NCBI GenBank assembly: GCA_947446925.1 | Contig: CANFHU010000008.1 | Location: 1 to 64,000, forward strand | DNA: 64,000 bases | From: Flavobacteriia bacterium | GTDB lineage: Bacteria; Bacteroidota; Bacteroidia; Flavobacteriales_D; Crocinitomicaceae | Direction of reading: 5' to 3' | Shown here: in pieces, positions 15,561 through 24,224 of the stretch | Numbering within the stretch: position 1 is the stretch's first letter | How the letters are laid out: each line of letters starts with the position of its first letter | The notes under the pieces: model-generated | What the model saw: only the letters and a program-made list of their open reading frames with translations | Told to the model about the DNA's origin: nothing | The model's database searches: none | Translations under genes and position numbers: made by a program

Positions 15561-17717
15561 ATGAATATAGTTAAAAAGTCCATCACTATTGGAGGGAAAA
15601 GTATCTCCATCGAGACAGGTAAATTAGCGAAACAAGCTGATGGCTCCGTAGTGTTACAAATGGGCGAAACTGTAATGTTAGCAACGGTTGTTGCAGCACC
15701 TACAGCAAAAGATGGAGTAGATTTTTTACCGTTAACGGTAGATTACAAAGAAAAATTCGCTGCGGCTGGTAAAATCCCTGGTGGTTTCTTCCGTAGAGAA
15801 GCACGTCCTTCGGATGGTGAAGTGTTAATCATGCGTTTAGTGGATCGTGCATTACGTCCATTATTTCCAGATGATTACCATGCAGAAGTTCAGTTAATGA
15901 TTCAGTTGTTGTCCTATGATGGAGAACACCAACCAGATGCTTTGTGTGGTTTAGCTGCTTCAGCTGCTATCGCAGTTTCTGACATCCCTTTCAACGGACC
16001 AATGTCTGAGGTAAGAGTAGGTAGAGTTAACGGTGAATATGTTATTAACCCTACAGTATCTGAAATGAAAAATTCGGATATCGATATTATGATTGCTGGT
16101 ACAGTGAAAGATATCGTAATGTTAGAAGGTGAAATGAAAGAAATTTCCGAATTGGAAATGGTAGATATCATCAAATTGGCTCACCAAGCAATTATCGAAC
16201 AATGTAATTTCCAATTAGAATTAGCAAAAGAAGTTCCTGTTGCTGCTGTAAAAAGAGAATACAATCACGAGACGCACAACGAAGAAGTTAAGAAAAATGT
16301 GTTTGATTTCTGTTTTGAGAAATGTAAAGACGTAGCAAGACAAGGTTTAGCGTCTAAAGTGAAAAGAACGGAATTATTTGAAGCTGTAAAAGCTGAATTC
16401 AAAGCACAATATACAGAAGAACAATTAGCTGAAATCAATGGTTTTATTTCTGTTTACTTCTCTGAAGTGAAGAAAAAAGCGGTTAGAACAGTTATGGTAG
16501 AAGAAGGTAAACGTTTAGATGGACGTAAATTCGACGAAATTCGTCCTATCTGGGCGGAAGTGGATTACTTACCAATCGTTCACGGTTCTGCAGTATTTAC
16601 GCGTGGAGAAACGCAATCATTGACTACTTTAACGTTAGGTGGTAAAATGGATGAACAATTGTTAGACGGAGTTACTTTCCGTGGAACAGAAAAATTCATG
16701 TTACACTATAACTTCCCTCCATTCTCTACTGGTGAAGCAAAACCATTACGTGGTACTTCTAGAAGAGAAGTTGGACATGGTAACTTAGCTTTAAGAGCAT
16801 TGAAAAATGTTTTACCGGAGGATAATCCATACACAATTCGCTTGGTTTCTGAAATTTTAGAATCCAATGGATCTTCTTCTATGGCTACTGTTTGTGCTGG
16901 TACTTTAGCATTAATGGATGGTGGTGTGCAAATCAAAGCGCCAGTTTCTGGTATAGCAATGGGACTAGTTGCGGAAGGTGGTAAATTCGTGGTTCTTTCG
17001 GATATCTTAGGAGATGAAGATCACCTAGGGGATATGGACTTCAAAGTTACTGGTACAGCTGCAGGTATTACTGCATGTCAAATGGATATCAAAGTTGATG
17101 GTTTACCTTACGAAGTATTGATCCAAGCCTTGGAGCAAGCACGTGCAGGTCGTTTACATATCTTAGATAAAATTTTGGAAACGATTGCTGTTCCAAATCC
17201 TGAATTGAAACCACAAACTCCTCGTATTGAAGCGTTCAACGTTCCAAATGAAGTGATCGGTGCAATCATAGGACCTGGAGGTAAAATTATCCAAGCGTTA
17301 CAAAAAGAAACAAACACTGTAATAACTATTGAAGAAATCGAAGGTGGTGAAGGACGTGTGCAAGTAATGTCTAACAACGGTGACGATATGAAAGCTGCAG
17401 TGACTAAAATTCGTCAAATCGCTTTCCCTCCAATCGTGGAAGAAGGTGCTGAATATGAAGGAAAAATCAAATCATTACAAGCATACGGATGTTTCGTAGA
17501 GATTTTACCTGGTACAGATGGTTTAATTCATATTTCTGAATTCAACTGGGAGAAAATCGCTAAAATGGAAGACGTTTGTAAAGAAGGAGATGTAGTTCGT
17601 TTCAAAGTGATGGGTAAAGATCCAAAAACGAAGAAATGGAAACTTTCTCGTAAAGTTTTACTTCCAAAACCAGAAAGAAAAGAAGAAGAAGTTTCTACAG
17701 AATCAAAAGAAGCATAA
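15561..17717 (+). CDS. pnp: Polynucleotide phosphorylase
   Basis: PNPase (718 aa) degrades RNA 3' to 5' by phosphorolysis and is a core of the RNA degradosome. Two RNase PH domains are joined by a helical linker; the second carries [18 protein letters not shown] and phosphate-site residues. A KH domain with IGPGGK (about 570-575) and an S1 domain from about residue 629 ([17 protein letters not shown]) follow. Length and order are those of the family, with a short acidic/lysine tail. It has its own terminator downstream. A promoter is not clear; TAAATTCG about 20 bases before the ATG is a weak candidate. Confidence 0.98.
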   Translation: MNIVKKSITIGGKSISIETGKLAKQADGSVVLQMGETVMLATVVAAPTAKDGVDFLPLTVDYKEKFAAAGKIPGGFFRREARPSDGEVLIMRLVDRALRPLFPDDYHAEVQLMIQLLSYDGEHQPDALCGLAASAAIAVSDIPFNGPMSEVRVGRVNGEYVINPTVSEMKNSDIDIMIAGTVKDIVMLEGEMKEISELEMVDIIKLAHQAIIEQCNFQLELAKEVPVAAVKREYNHETHNEEVKKNVFDFCFEKCKDVARQGLASKVKRTELFEAVKAEFKAQYTEEQLAEINGFISVYFSEVKKKAVRTVMVEEGKRLDGRKFDEIRPIWAEVDYLPIVHGSAVFTRGETQSLTTLTLGGKMDEQLLDGVTFRGTEKFMLHYNFPPFSTGEAKPLRGTSRREVGHGNLALRALKNVLPEDNPYTIRLVSEILESNGSSSMATVCAGTLALMDGGVQIKAPVSGIAMGLVAEGGKFVVLSDILGDEDHLGDMDFKVTGTAAGITACQMDIKVDGLPYEVLIQALEQARAGRLHILDKILETIAVPNPELKPQTPRIEAFNVPNEVIGAIIGPGGKIIQALQKETNTVITIEEIEGGEGRVQVMSNNGDDMKAAVTKIRQIAFPPIVEEGAEYEGKIKSLQAYGCFVEILPGTDGLIHISEFNWEKIAKMEDVCKEGDVVRFKVMGKDPKTKKWKLSRKVLLPKPERKEEEVSTESKEA

Positions 17718-17737
17718 TTCTTCAAAAAAATAATGAA

Positions 17738-17766
17738 AGTCCAGGCAGTTTGTCTGGACTTTTTAT
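17738..17766 (+). terminator. Intrinsic terminator after pnp
   Basis: AGTCCAGGCA and TGTCTGGACT form a 10-bp stem (one G-U) with a GTT loop, followed by TTTTT. Confidence 0.9.
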
Positions 17767-17815
17767 TTATACCATATTCGTATCTGGTCACTCTAAACTC
17801 TTCACTTATTTTCCG

Positions 17816-17823
17816 TATATTTG
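17816..17823 (+). promoter_or_regulatory. -7 promoter element for the DEAD-box helicase
   Basis: TATATTTG lies 60 bases before the helicase ATG, giving a leader of about 55 bases. No clear TTG -33 is seen. Confidence 0.6.
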
Positions 17824-17883
17824 TAACTCGTATTCCTAGGGTTTAATTCAGAACAGAGTAGGAAAATCGATGAACATTTTCCT

Positions 17884-19179
17884 ATGAAATTTGAAGATTT
17901 AAAATTAATTGAGCCTATTCTTAAGGCTTTAAAAGAAGAAGGTTACACCAATCCAACACCAATCCAAGAACAATCGATACCAATTCTATTAGAAGGAACT
18001 GATTTATTAGGGTGTGCTCAAACTGGTACAGGTAAAACGGCTGCATTTGCAATTCCAATTATTCAATTACTTTATAACCGTAAAGAAGCGGGAGAACGAA
18101 ATAATAAAATCCACGCGTTAATTGTTACCCCAACTAGGGAGTTAGCAATTCAAATTGGCGAAAGTTTCGCAAGTTATGGTCGTTATACTAAATTAAGACA
18201 TACCGTAATTTTTGGAGGTGTTACTCAAAGTTCCCAAGTAAATGCGATCAAAGCAGGTGTAGATATTTTAGTAGCTACTCCAGGACGTTTGTTAGATTTA
18301 ATTGGCCAGGGAGTAATCCGTTTAAATGATATTCAATTATTTGTATTGGATGAAGCGGATCGTATGTTAGACATGGGATTCGTAAATGATGTAAAGAAAA
18401 TCTTAAAAGTTATTCCAGAAAAACGACAATCTTTATTTTTCTCTGCAACAATGCCTGATACGATTAAAGTATTAGCTGGCAATATATTGACAAATCCGGA
18501 AAAGGTAGAGGTTACTCCTGTTTCTTCTACTGCAGAGACAATTCAACAAGAGGTTTATTATGTGGATAAAGGAAATAAAAATGCATTATTGGTGCATCTA
18601 TTAGATAATCCATCCATAAAATCTGCATTGGTTTTTACGCGTACTAAACATGGTGCAGATAAAGTGGTTAAAATCCTAGATAAAGCGAAAATTAAAGCAG
18701 AAGCAATTCATGGAAATAAATCGCAAAATGCTAGACAGCGTGCTTTAACAAATTTTAAAGACTATTCCACACGTGTACTTGTTGCTACAGATATTGCAGC
18801 GCGCGGTATTGATATTGATGCATTGGCATTTGTGGTAAATTTTGAATTACCTAATATCCCTGAAACTTATGTACACCGTATCGGGAGAACAGGTAGGGCA
18901 GGTGCTTCTGGAAAGGCTGTTTCTTTTTGTGAATATGAGGAGCGTGCCTATTTGAAAGATATCCAAAAGTTGATTTCTATGCAAATTCCAGTGGTAGAAG
19001 ACCATCCATTTCCTGCTAAAATTTTTGTGGTTGAAAAAGAGGAAAAACGCACATTTAATAATACAAGAAATGCAAATGCTTCCGCTAAGCGTCCTCAAGG
19101 GAATGGTAATAAACCAAAAAGCGATGGAGGAAGTAAACCACAAGAAAAAAGACGATTTGCACCTAAAAAAAGAGATTAA
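17884..19179 (+). CDS. DEAD-box ATP-dependent RNA helicase (RhlE-like)
   Basis: This 431-aa RNA helicase has all canonical motifs: a Q motif ([10 protein letters not shown]), AQTGTGKT (45-52), PTRELA, DEAD (156-159), SAT, and the C-terminal ARGIDID and HRIGRTGR. A basic, low-complexity tail of about 50 residues (Asn/Lys/Gly-rich, ending in RRFAPKKRD) likely binds RNA. RhlE-type helicases remodel structured RNA in ribosome assembly and RNA decay, which fits the neighbouring pnp. It is transcribed alone from the upstream promoter. Confidence 0.95.
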   Translation: MKFEDLKLIEPILKALKEEGYTNPTPIQEQSIPILLEGTDLLGCAQTGTGKTAAFAIPIIQLLYNRKEAGERNNKIHALIVTPTRELAIQIGESFASYGRYTKLRHTVIFGGVTQSSQVNAIKAGVDILVATPGRLLDLIGQGVIRLNDIQLFVLDEADRMLDMGFVNDVKKILKVIPEKRQSLFFSATMPDTIKVLAGNILTNPEKVEVTPVSSTAETIQQEVYYVDKGNKNALLVHLLDNPSIKSALVFTRTKHGADKVVKILDKAKIKAEAIHGNKSQNARQRALTNFKDYSTRVLVATDIAARGIDIDALAFVVNFELPNIPETYVHRIGRTGRAGASGKAVSFCEYEERAYLKDIQKLISMQIPVVEDHPFPAKIFVVEKEEKRTFNNTRNANASAKRPQGNGNKPKSDGGSKPQEKRRFAPKKRD

Positions 19180-19284
19180 GTTTGTTTAAAACCTATCCGA
19201 TTGAATTTCAGTCTAGGTAAGTTTTCTGATAATTTATGGAGTGTTAAAATAAAAAATCGACGAATATTAAAAAGAAAATATCCT

Positions 19285-19292
19285 TATTTTTG
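19285..19292 (+). promoter_or_regulatory. -7 promoter element for trxB
   Basis: TATTTTTG matches TAnnTTTG and lies 12 bases before the first trxB ATG. Confidence 0.65.
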
Positions 19293-19304
19293 GGTTTAAA
19301 ATAA

Positions 19305-20267
19305 ATGAATATGAGTACTACAGAAATAGAAAAAGTAAAGTGTTTGATAATTGGCTCAGGTCCTGCAGGATATACTGCTGCAATTTATGCTGCCAGAGCA
19401 GATATGCATCCTGTGATGTACCAAGGTATGCAACCAGGTGGACAATTAACAACGACAAATGAAGTTGAAAATTTTCCAGGTTATCCAGAAGGTATTACAG
19501 GTCCTGCAATGATGTTAGAATTAGAGGCGCAAGCAAAACGTTTTGATACAGACATTCGATTTGGATTTATTACGAAAGTGGATTTTTCAGGAGAAGTACA
19601 TAAATGTTGGACAGAAACTGGACATGAAATTCATGCGGAAACTGTTATTATTTCTACAGGTGCATCTGCGAAATATTTAGGTTTGCCTTCTGAACAAAAA
19701 TACCTTGAACTTGGTGGTGGTGTTTCTGCATGTGCTGTTTGTGATGGTTTCTTTTATAGAGGACATGAAACAGTAATTGTTGGTGCCGGTGATTCTGCTT
19801 GTGAAGAAGCACATTACTTATCTAAATTATGTACTAAAGTCACCATGCTAGTGCGTAAAGAAGATTTTAGAGCTTCCAAAATCATGGCGGATCGAGTTAA
19901 AAATACACCTAATATTACTATCTTATATAATACGGAAACTCTTGAAGTATTAGGAGAAGGTGATTTAGTTACTGGAGCTAAAGTTAAAAATACAGCAACA
20001 GGAGAGGAGCAAATTATTCCATGTACTGGATTCTTTGTGGCAATTGGACACAAACCAAACACAGATATTTTCGCTGATTATATTGATTTAGATGAAACAG
20101 GGTATATTAAATATGCACAACCTGGAACATCAAAAACAAATGTTACTGGTGTCTTTGTTGCTGGTGATGCTGCAGATAAAAATTACCGTCAAGCAATTAC
20201 TGCTGCTGGAACAGGTTGTATGGCTGCATTAGATGCTGAACGTTATTTGGCTGCAAAAGGACATTAA
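19305..20267 (+). CDS. trxB: Thioredoxin-disulfide reductase
   Basis: This 320-aa flavoprotein passes electrons from NADPH to thioredoxin. It shows the FAD-binding GSGPAGYTAAIYAARA, the redox pair C143 and C146 in SACAVCDG, the NADPH site GAGDSACEEA and the second FAD motif GVFVAGDAADKNYRQA. Length is normal for the low-molecular-weight class. Two in-frame ATGs (19305 and 19311) both fit the family; with the -7 box so close, the second would give the more usual leader length. A strong terminator follows. Confidence 0.98.
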   Translation: MNMSTTEIEKVKCLIIGSGPAGYTAAIYAARADMHPVMYQGMQPGGQLTTTNEVENFPGYPEGITGPAMMLELEAQAKRFDTDIRFGFITKVDFSGEVHKCWTETGHEIHAETVIISTGASAKYLGLPSEQKYLELGGGVSACAVCDGFFYRGHETVIVGAGDSACEEAHYLSKLCTKVTMLVRKEDFRASKIMADRVKNTPNITILYNTETLEVLGEGDLVTGAKVKNTATGEEQIIPCTGFFVAIGHKPNTDIFADYIDLDETGYIKYAQPGTSKTNVTGVFVAGDAADKNYRQAITAAGTGCMAALDAERYLAAKGH

Positions 20268-20291
20268 GTAATTTATAATTATAAACAAGAA

Positions 20292-20320
20292 ACGTCTAGA
20301 TTTGTCTAGGCGTTTTTTTT
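20292..20320 (+). terminator. Intrinsic terminator after trxB
   Basis: ACGTCTAGA and TCTAGGCGT form a 9-bp stem (one G-U) with a TTTG loop, followed by a run of T. Confidence 0.9.
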
Positions 20321-20324
20321 GTCC

Positions 20325-20364
20325 AAAAAAAAGAGGTTGCAATTTCTTGAAACCTCTTTTTTAT
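20325..20364 (-). terminator. Terminator of the HtrA protease gene
   Basis: On the minus strand, AAAAAAGAGGTT pairs with AACCTCTTTTTTTT around an internal loop, ending in a T-run. The A-rich other side means it could also stop transcription coming from trxB. Confidence 0.8.
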
Positions 20365-20381
20365 TTAATTGATTTTGAATG

Positions 20382-21851
20382 TTATAGTCCGAAACCAATG
20401 TAGTCTTTTTTACCACTTTTGGTCATAACTTCAAGTAGAATCCCTCTATTTCCAGAACTTAATTTGGAGGTTAATTGTTCTACAGATTCCACTGGGTCAT
20501 TATTGATTTTAGTGATTATCATTCCTTCTTCAACTCCAAGTCCTTTTAATTTTCCGGCATTCAATGTTTTAATTTTTACTCCGTAAGCAATATTTAGTTC
20601 TTTCTTTTCTTTTTCAGTTAGGTTTACAAATATTGCTCCTAATGCGCTTGTTTTAGAAACTTCGTTTTTATTCATTAAAGAAGTGTTTCCTTCACTGTTT
20701 CTTAAAATGACATCAACAGTTTCTGTGATTCCTTTCTTAGTGCGAATGGTTAAGGTTACATTATCTCCCGGACGACGTTTGCCAATTTCTTCTTGTAATT
20801 CAGCAGATGAATTAACTTCTTTGATGCCAACTTTAAGGATTACAGAACCTTCTTTTATTCCAGCTTTGTCAGCACTTCCTTCTTCAGTCACTTTCGAAAT
20901 AAATACTCCTTTTAATGAAGATAAATCGTGTTTTTCTTTAATTTCTTGGTTAATATCCGCTATTTGTACACCTAAAAAACCGCGTTGAACAACACCAAAG
21001 TCAATCAAGTCACGCATTACTTTTTGAACAAGATTTATTGGAATTGCAAATGAATACCCAGAATAACTTCCTGTAGGGGAGGATATCGCAGAGTTAATGC
21101 CAATTAATTCTCCTTTGGTATTAACTAATGCTCCTCCGCTATTCCCTGGATTTACAGCTGCATCTGTTTGAATAAATGATTCAATAGGCACTAAATTATT
21201 ATTGGTTCTATCCGATAATATATTAATGTTTCGCGCTTTGGCACTTACAATACCTGCTGTCACTGTAGAGGTAAGGTTGAACGGATTCCCAACTGCTAAT
21301 ACCCATTCACCAACCCTTAAATCATCACTGTTACCAAGTGCGATTGGTTTCAAGTTTGGTGCATTTATTTTTAGTATTGCAACATCCGTTGAAGGATCTG
21401 CACCAACAACTGTTGCAGTATATTTTGAGTTATCATTTAAAATAACTTCTATCTCGCTTGCATTATCAATCACGTGGTTATTGGTGACAATATACCCTTC
21501 AGAAGAAACAATAACCCCCGAACCCGATCCGGATCCATACTGTTTAAACTCACGATTTCCCGATCCTGGTCCATAGAAAAATTCGAAAAAAGGATCTTGT
21601 TGAACAGACGTTTTAACTACTTTGGTTGTAACATGTACAACAGAGTTTATGGTATTCTCTGCAGCATCTACAAAATTTTCAGTCAGCATTGGATTTGTAC
21701 CTAAAGAAGCAAATCGTGCTTGTTGATATCGATTTCCGTCTAACACTTCATCACTTAAGGATGGATATGGATTGTTTAAGCATAAAAACAAGCCCAATGG
21801 CAACATACCACCGAGTAAACCTAAACCTAAAAATTTAAAATTTGTTTTCAT
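20382..21851 (-). CDS. HtrA/Deg-family periplasmic serine protease
   Basis: This 489-aa protease degrades and refolds damaged envelope proteins. A signal or anchor segment (about 7-25) is followed by a trypsin-like domain with triad H126 (TNNHVI), D156 (STDVAIL) and S238 (NPGNSGGALV). Two PDZ domains follow: one beginning RGFLGVQIADI, and a weaker one with GLGVEEGMIITKINNDPV. The hydrophobic segment lacks a clear cleavage site, so it may stay membrane-tethered. It is a monocistronic gene with its own promoter and terminator. DegP, DegQ and DegS cannot be told apart here. Confidence 0.95.
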   Translation of the reverse strand: MKTNFKFLGLGLLGGMLPLGLFLCLNNPYPSLSDEVLDGNRYQQARFASLGTNPMLTENFVDAAENTINSVVHVTTKVVKTSVQQDPFFEFFYGPGSGNREFKQYGSGSGSGVIVSSEGYIVTNNHVIDNASEIEVILNDNSKYTATVVGADPSTDVAILKINAPNLKPIALGNSDDLRVGEWVLAVGNPFNLTSTVTAGIVSAKARNINILSDRTNNNLVPIESFIQTDAAVNPGNSGGALVNTKGELIGINSAISSPTGSYSGYSFAIPINLVQKVMRDLIDFGVVQRGFLGVQIADINQEIKEKHDLSSLKGVFISKVTEEGSADKAGIKEGSVILKVGIKEVNSSAELQEEIGKRRPGDNVTLTIRTKKGITETVDVILRNSEGNTSLMNKNEVSKTSALGAIFVNLTEKEKKELNIAYGVKIKTLNAGKLKGLGVEEGMIITKINNDPVESVEQLTSKLSSGNRGILLEVMTKSGKKDYIGFGL

Positions 21852-21878
21852 TGTATTAGTTTCTTATAGATTTAAGAG

Positions 21879-21886
21879 CAAAAATA
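21879..21886 (-). promoter_or_regulatory. -7 promoter element for the HtrA protease gene
   Basis: TATTTTTG on the minus strand lies 27 bases before the ATG. Confidence 0.65.
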
Positions 21887-22011
21887 GAGAAGATTAATTT
21901 AAATCGTTTTTTATTGCTTGTTAAGGAATGTTAAGTACATACTTATTACCTATTTAATTAATTCTTTTTATTAAGCTCTTATTTTTTTGTATTAGGAAAC
22001 AAAAAAAAATG

Positions 22012-22019
22012 TATATTTG
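22012..22019 (+). promoter_or_regulatory. -7 promoter element for SRP RNA
   Basis: TATATTTG ends 4 bases before the predicted RNA 5' end, the expected distance for this promoter type. TTG at 21987-21989 may be the -33 element, with a slightly long spacer of 22. Confidence 0.8.
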
Positions 22020-22023
22020 CAAT

Positions 22024-22118
22024 GGGTAAGTCTTTTACGACTAGCTCCTTCTGACTCCTCCAGGACGGGAACGTAGCAAAGGTAAGAGGTTGAGCGGTGC
22101 GATAAAAGTAGCTTACCC
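22024..22118 (+). ncRNA. ffs: Signal recognition particle RNA (bacterial small SRP RNA)
   Basis: This 95-nt RNA is the scaffold for Ffh. The ends GGGTAAG and CTTACCC close the rod. The conserved domain IV is plain to see: CCTCCAGGACGGGAACGTAGCAA followed by AGGTAAGAGG (22056-22088), with the asymmetric and symmetric loops that Ffh binds, capped by GGGAAC. A promoter sits immediately upstream and a T-run of about eight follows, so the gene is transcribed as an independent unit. Position, length and the core match bacterial 4.5S-type SRP RNA. Confidence 0.95.
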
Positions 22119-22126
22119 TTTTTTTG
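22111..22126 (+). terminator. Terminator formed by SRP RNA end plus T-run
   Basis: The closing GCTTACCC arm of the SRP RNA is followed by eight T, so the terminal stem of ffs doubles as the terminator stem. Confidence 0.7.
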
Positions 22127-22144
22127 TGCCTTCTATTTTTATCT

Positions 22145-22801
22145 ATGAAATTTTTTATCGACACTGCAAATCTAAAAGAGATTCATGAAGCAAATGAACT
22201 TGGAATTTTAGATGGAGTAACTACAAATCCTACTTTAATGGCTAAAGAAGGAATCTCTGGTAATAATAATATATTAAAGCATTACGTAGATATTTGCAAT
22301 CTTGTAGATGGTGATGTAAGTGCTGAAGTAATGGGATTAGATTTTAAGTCTATGATTGGTGAAGCGGAAATTCTGACAGAATTACATCCAAATATTGTTG
22401 TTAAAATTCCGATGATACCTGATGGAATTAAAGCGATTAAATACTTATCTGAAAAGGGTATTAAAACAAATTGCACCTTAGTTTTTTCTGCTGGTCAAGC
22501 TTTACTTGCTGCTAAAGCTGGTGCTACCTATGTTTCTCCTTTCGTTGGTCGCTTAGACGATATTTCATCTGACGGAATAGCGTTAGTTGCTCAAATTCGA
22601 ATGATTTTTGATAACTACGGTTTTGAAACACAAATTTTAGCGGCCTCTATTCGTAATCCAATGCATATTATTTCTTGTGCTGAAATAGGTGCAGATGTTG
22701 TTACGGTACCTTTAACTGCTTTAAAAGCTTTAACCAAACATCCATTAACAGATAGTGGATTAGCGCAATTTATTTCGGATTTCGAAAAAGGAAATAAATA
22801 A
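22145..22801 (+). CDS. Transaldolase / fructose-6-phosphate aldolase-like protein
   Basis: This 218-aa class I aldolase has the short TalC/Fsa architecture. It shows [13 protein letters not shown] at the N-terminus, GVTTNPTLM, the Schiff-base lysine K87 in VVKIPM, and [18 protein letters not shown] with SPFVGRLDD. Short proteins of this group act either as transaldolases in the pentose phosphate pathway or as fructose-6-phosphate aldolases; sequence alone does not decide, though most genomic members are transaldolases. The frame extends 7 codons upstream, but the ATG at 22145 gives the family start. A helicase gene follows 25 bases later and may be co-transcribed. Confidence 0.93.
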   Translation: MKFFIDTANLKEIHEANELGILDGVTTNPTLMAKEGISGNNNILKHYVDICNLVDGDVSAEVMGLDFKSMIGEAEILTELHPNIVVKIPMIPDGIKAIKYLSEKGIKTNCTLVFSAGQALLAAKAGATYVSPFVGRLDDISSDGIALVAQIRMIFDNYGFETQILAASIRNPMHIISCAEIGADVVTVPLTALKALTKHPLTDSGLAQFISDFEKGNK

Positions 22802-22826
22802 TACCTCTTTAAAAGATTTAACTTAC

Positions 22827-24128
22827 ATGCTAGTAAACACTATTTTCTCAAAAACTGGGTTAGAAAAACCTACAAAAATGCAAACAGCTTATTGGGAAAA
22901 TGATGCCCCTTTCTCCATATTGTTGTCGAATACAGGGAGTGGTAAAACCTTGGCGTTTTGCGTGCAATTAGAAGTGCAATTACAAAAAGATGTGTTTAAT
23001 GGACAAGTTTTAATTTTATGTCCTACGCGTGAATTAGCTGGACAAGTAGCGAAAAATTATGCTTCTTTAAAAACGGGAAGAAAAACTGTTTTATGTTATG
23101 GTGGCCATTCATTGAAAAATGAAAGTCTCCAATTGCAAGAATATCCGCAAGTGGTTATTGCAACACCTGGTAGAATATTAGACCATTTAAAACGAGGTAC
23201 TATTGGTTTAGCAGGGTTTTCACATTTAGTAATAGATGAATATGATAAAACCTTAGAAATGGGGTTTTTAAATGAGATTAGTCAGATTTATGCCTATACA
23301 AATACGCTAAAATCGATTCAATTAATAAGTGCGACAGAAATTGAAAGTCTACCTGATTTTTTGAATGAATTTAAGTTCTTAACAAATAATTTCATTGAAG
23401 AAGAAAGACCTAATTTAAGTTATTACTGTGTAGAATCGGTAGGACATGATAAATTATTTGCCTTGGTTTCGTTTTTGGCTTCCAAGAATTTTGGTCCTGT
23501 TTTAATTTTTTGCTCTTTCCGAGAAGCTGCGGAACGAATTTCTCAACATTTACATGAATATGGTAAATCGAATGTACTATTTCATGGAGGAATGGAGCAG
23601 ATAGATCGTGAAAGAGCTTTAGTGAAGTTTAGAAATGGTTCTGCTAATTGTTTGGTATGTACGGATTTGGCAGCAAGAGGAATTGATATCCCTGAAATTG
23701 AAGCTGTTTTTCATTACCAATATCCGCATACGATTCAAGATTTTACTCACCGAAATGGGAGAACTGCACGTATGAAAAAAGATGGAAATGTGTATTTGAT
23801 TCAATCGGAAGAGGAACCTTTACCACCGTACGTAAATACATTTTCAATTGAATTAATAAAAGCACCTAATACTATTGGTGAATTTAATGAAGCACAGTGG
23901 GTTACGTATTATTTGTCAGCGGGTAGAAAGCATAAGATTAGAAAGTTAGATGTGGTTGGATTCTTTTTGCAAGAAACGGAACTTCAAAAAGAAGAATTAG
24001 GGATGATTGATATTTATGACACGTATAGTTATGTAAGTATTGCTAAAAAACGTAGAAAATATGTGGAATCTTTGTTTCCGCGAATCCGAATTAAAAAACA
24101 ACCAGTGTTAATTTCAAAATGTAGGTGA
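22827..24128 (+). CDS. Divergent DEAD-box-like RNA helicase (DEYD box)
   Basis: This 433-aa superfamily-2 helicase has motif I NTGSGKT (35-41), PTRELA, SAT, a C-terminal RecA domain with ARGIDIPEI, and the last motif HRNGRTAR. Motif II is DEYD (137-140) rather than DEAD, and the final motif has Asn and Ala in place of the usual Ile and Gly. ATP-binding and hydrolysis residues remain, so it is probably active. A C-terminal extension of about 100 residues ends in a basic stretch. I place it near DbpA/RhlB-like helicases without certainty. Its substrate is unknown. Confidence 0.87.
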   Translation: MLVNTIFSKTGLEKPTKMQTAYWENDAPFSILLSNTGSGKTLAFCVQLEVQLQKDVFNGQVLILCPTRELAGQVAKNYASLKTGRKTVLCYGGHSLKNESLQLQEYPQVVIATPGRILDHLKRGTIGLAGFSHLVIDEYDKTLEMGFLNEISQIYAYTNTLKSIQLISATEIESLPDFLNEFKFLTNNFIEEERPNLSYYCVESVGHDKLFALVSFLASKNFGPVLIFCSFREAAERISQHLHEYGKSNVLFHGGMEQIDRERALVKFRNGSANCLVCTDLAARGIDIPEIEAVFHYQYPHTIQDFTHRNGRTARMKKDGNVYLIQSEEEPLPPYVNTFSIELIKAPNTIGEFNEAQWVTYYLSAGRKHKIRKLDVVGFFLQETELQKEELGMIDIYDTYSYVSIAKKRRKYVESLFPRIRIKKQPVLISKCR

Positions 24129-24190
24129 TTATTCAGAATCCATTGTTTAAATGTAATTGAATACTGCGTTTTAGCCCATACAATATTCTC

Positions 24191-24198
24191 TATTTTTG
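24191..24198 (+). promoter_or_regulatory. -7 promoter element for the secreted unknown gene
   Basis: TATTTTTG lies 26 bases before the ATG of the 772-aa gene. Confidence 0.6.
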
Positions 24199-24224
24199 TG
24201 AGTTAGTTTTAATTAAACAAAAAT

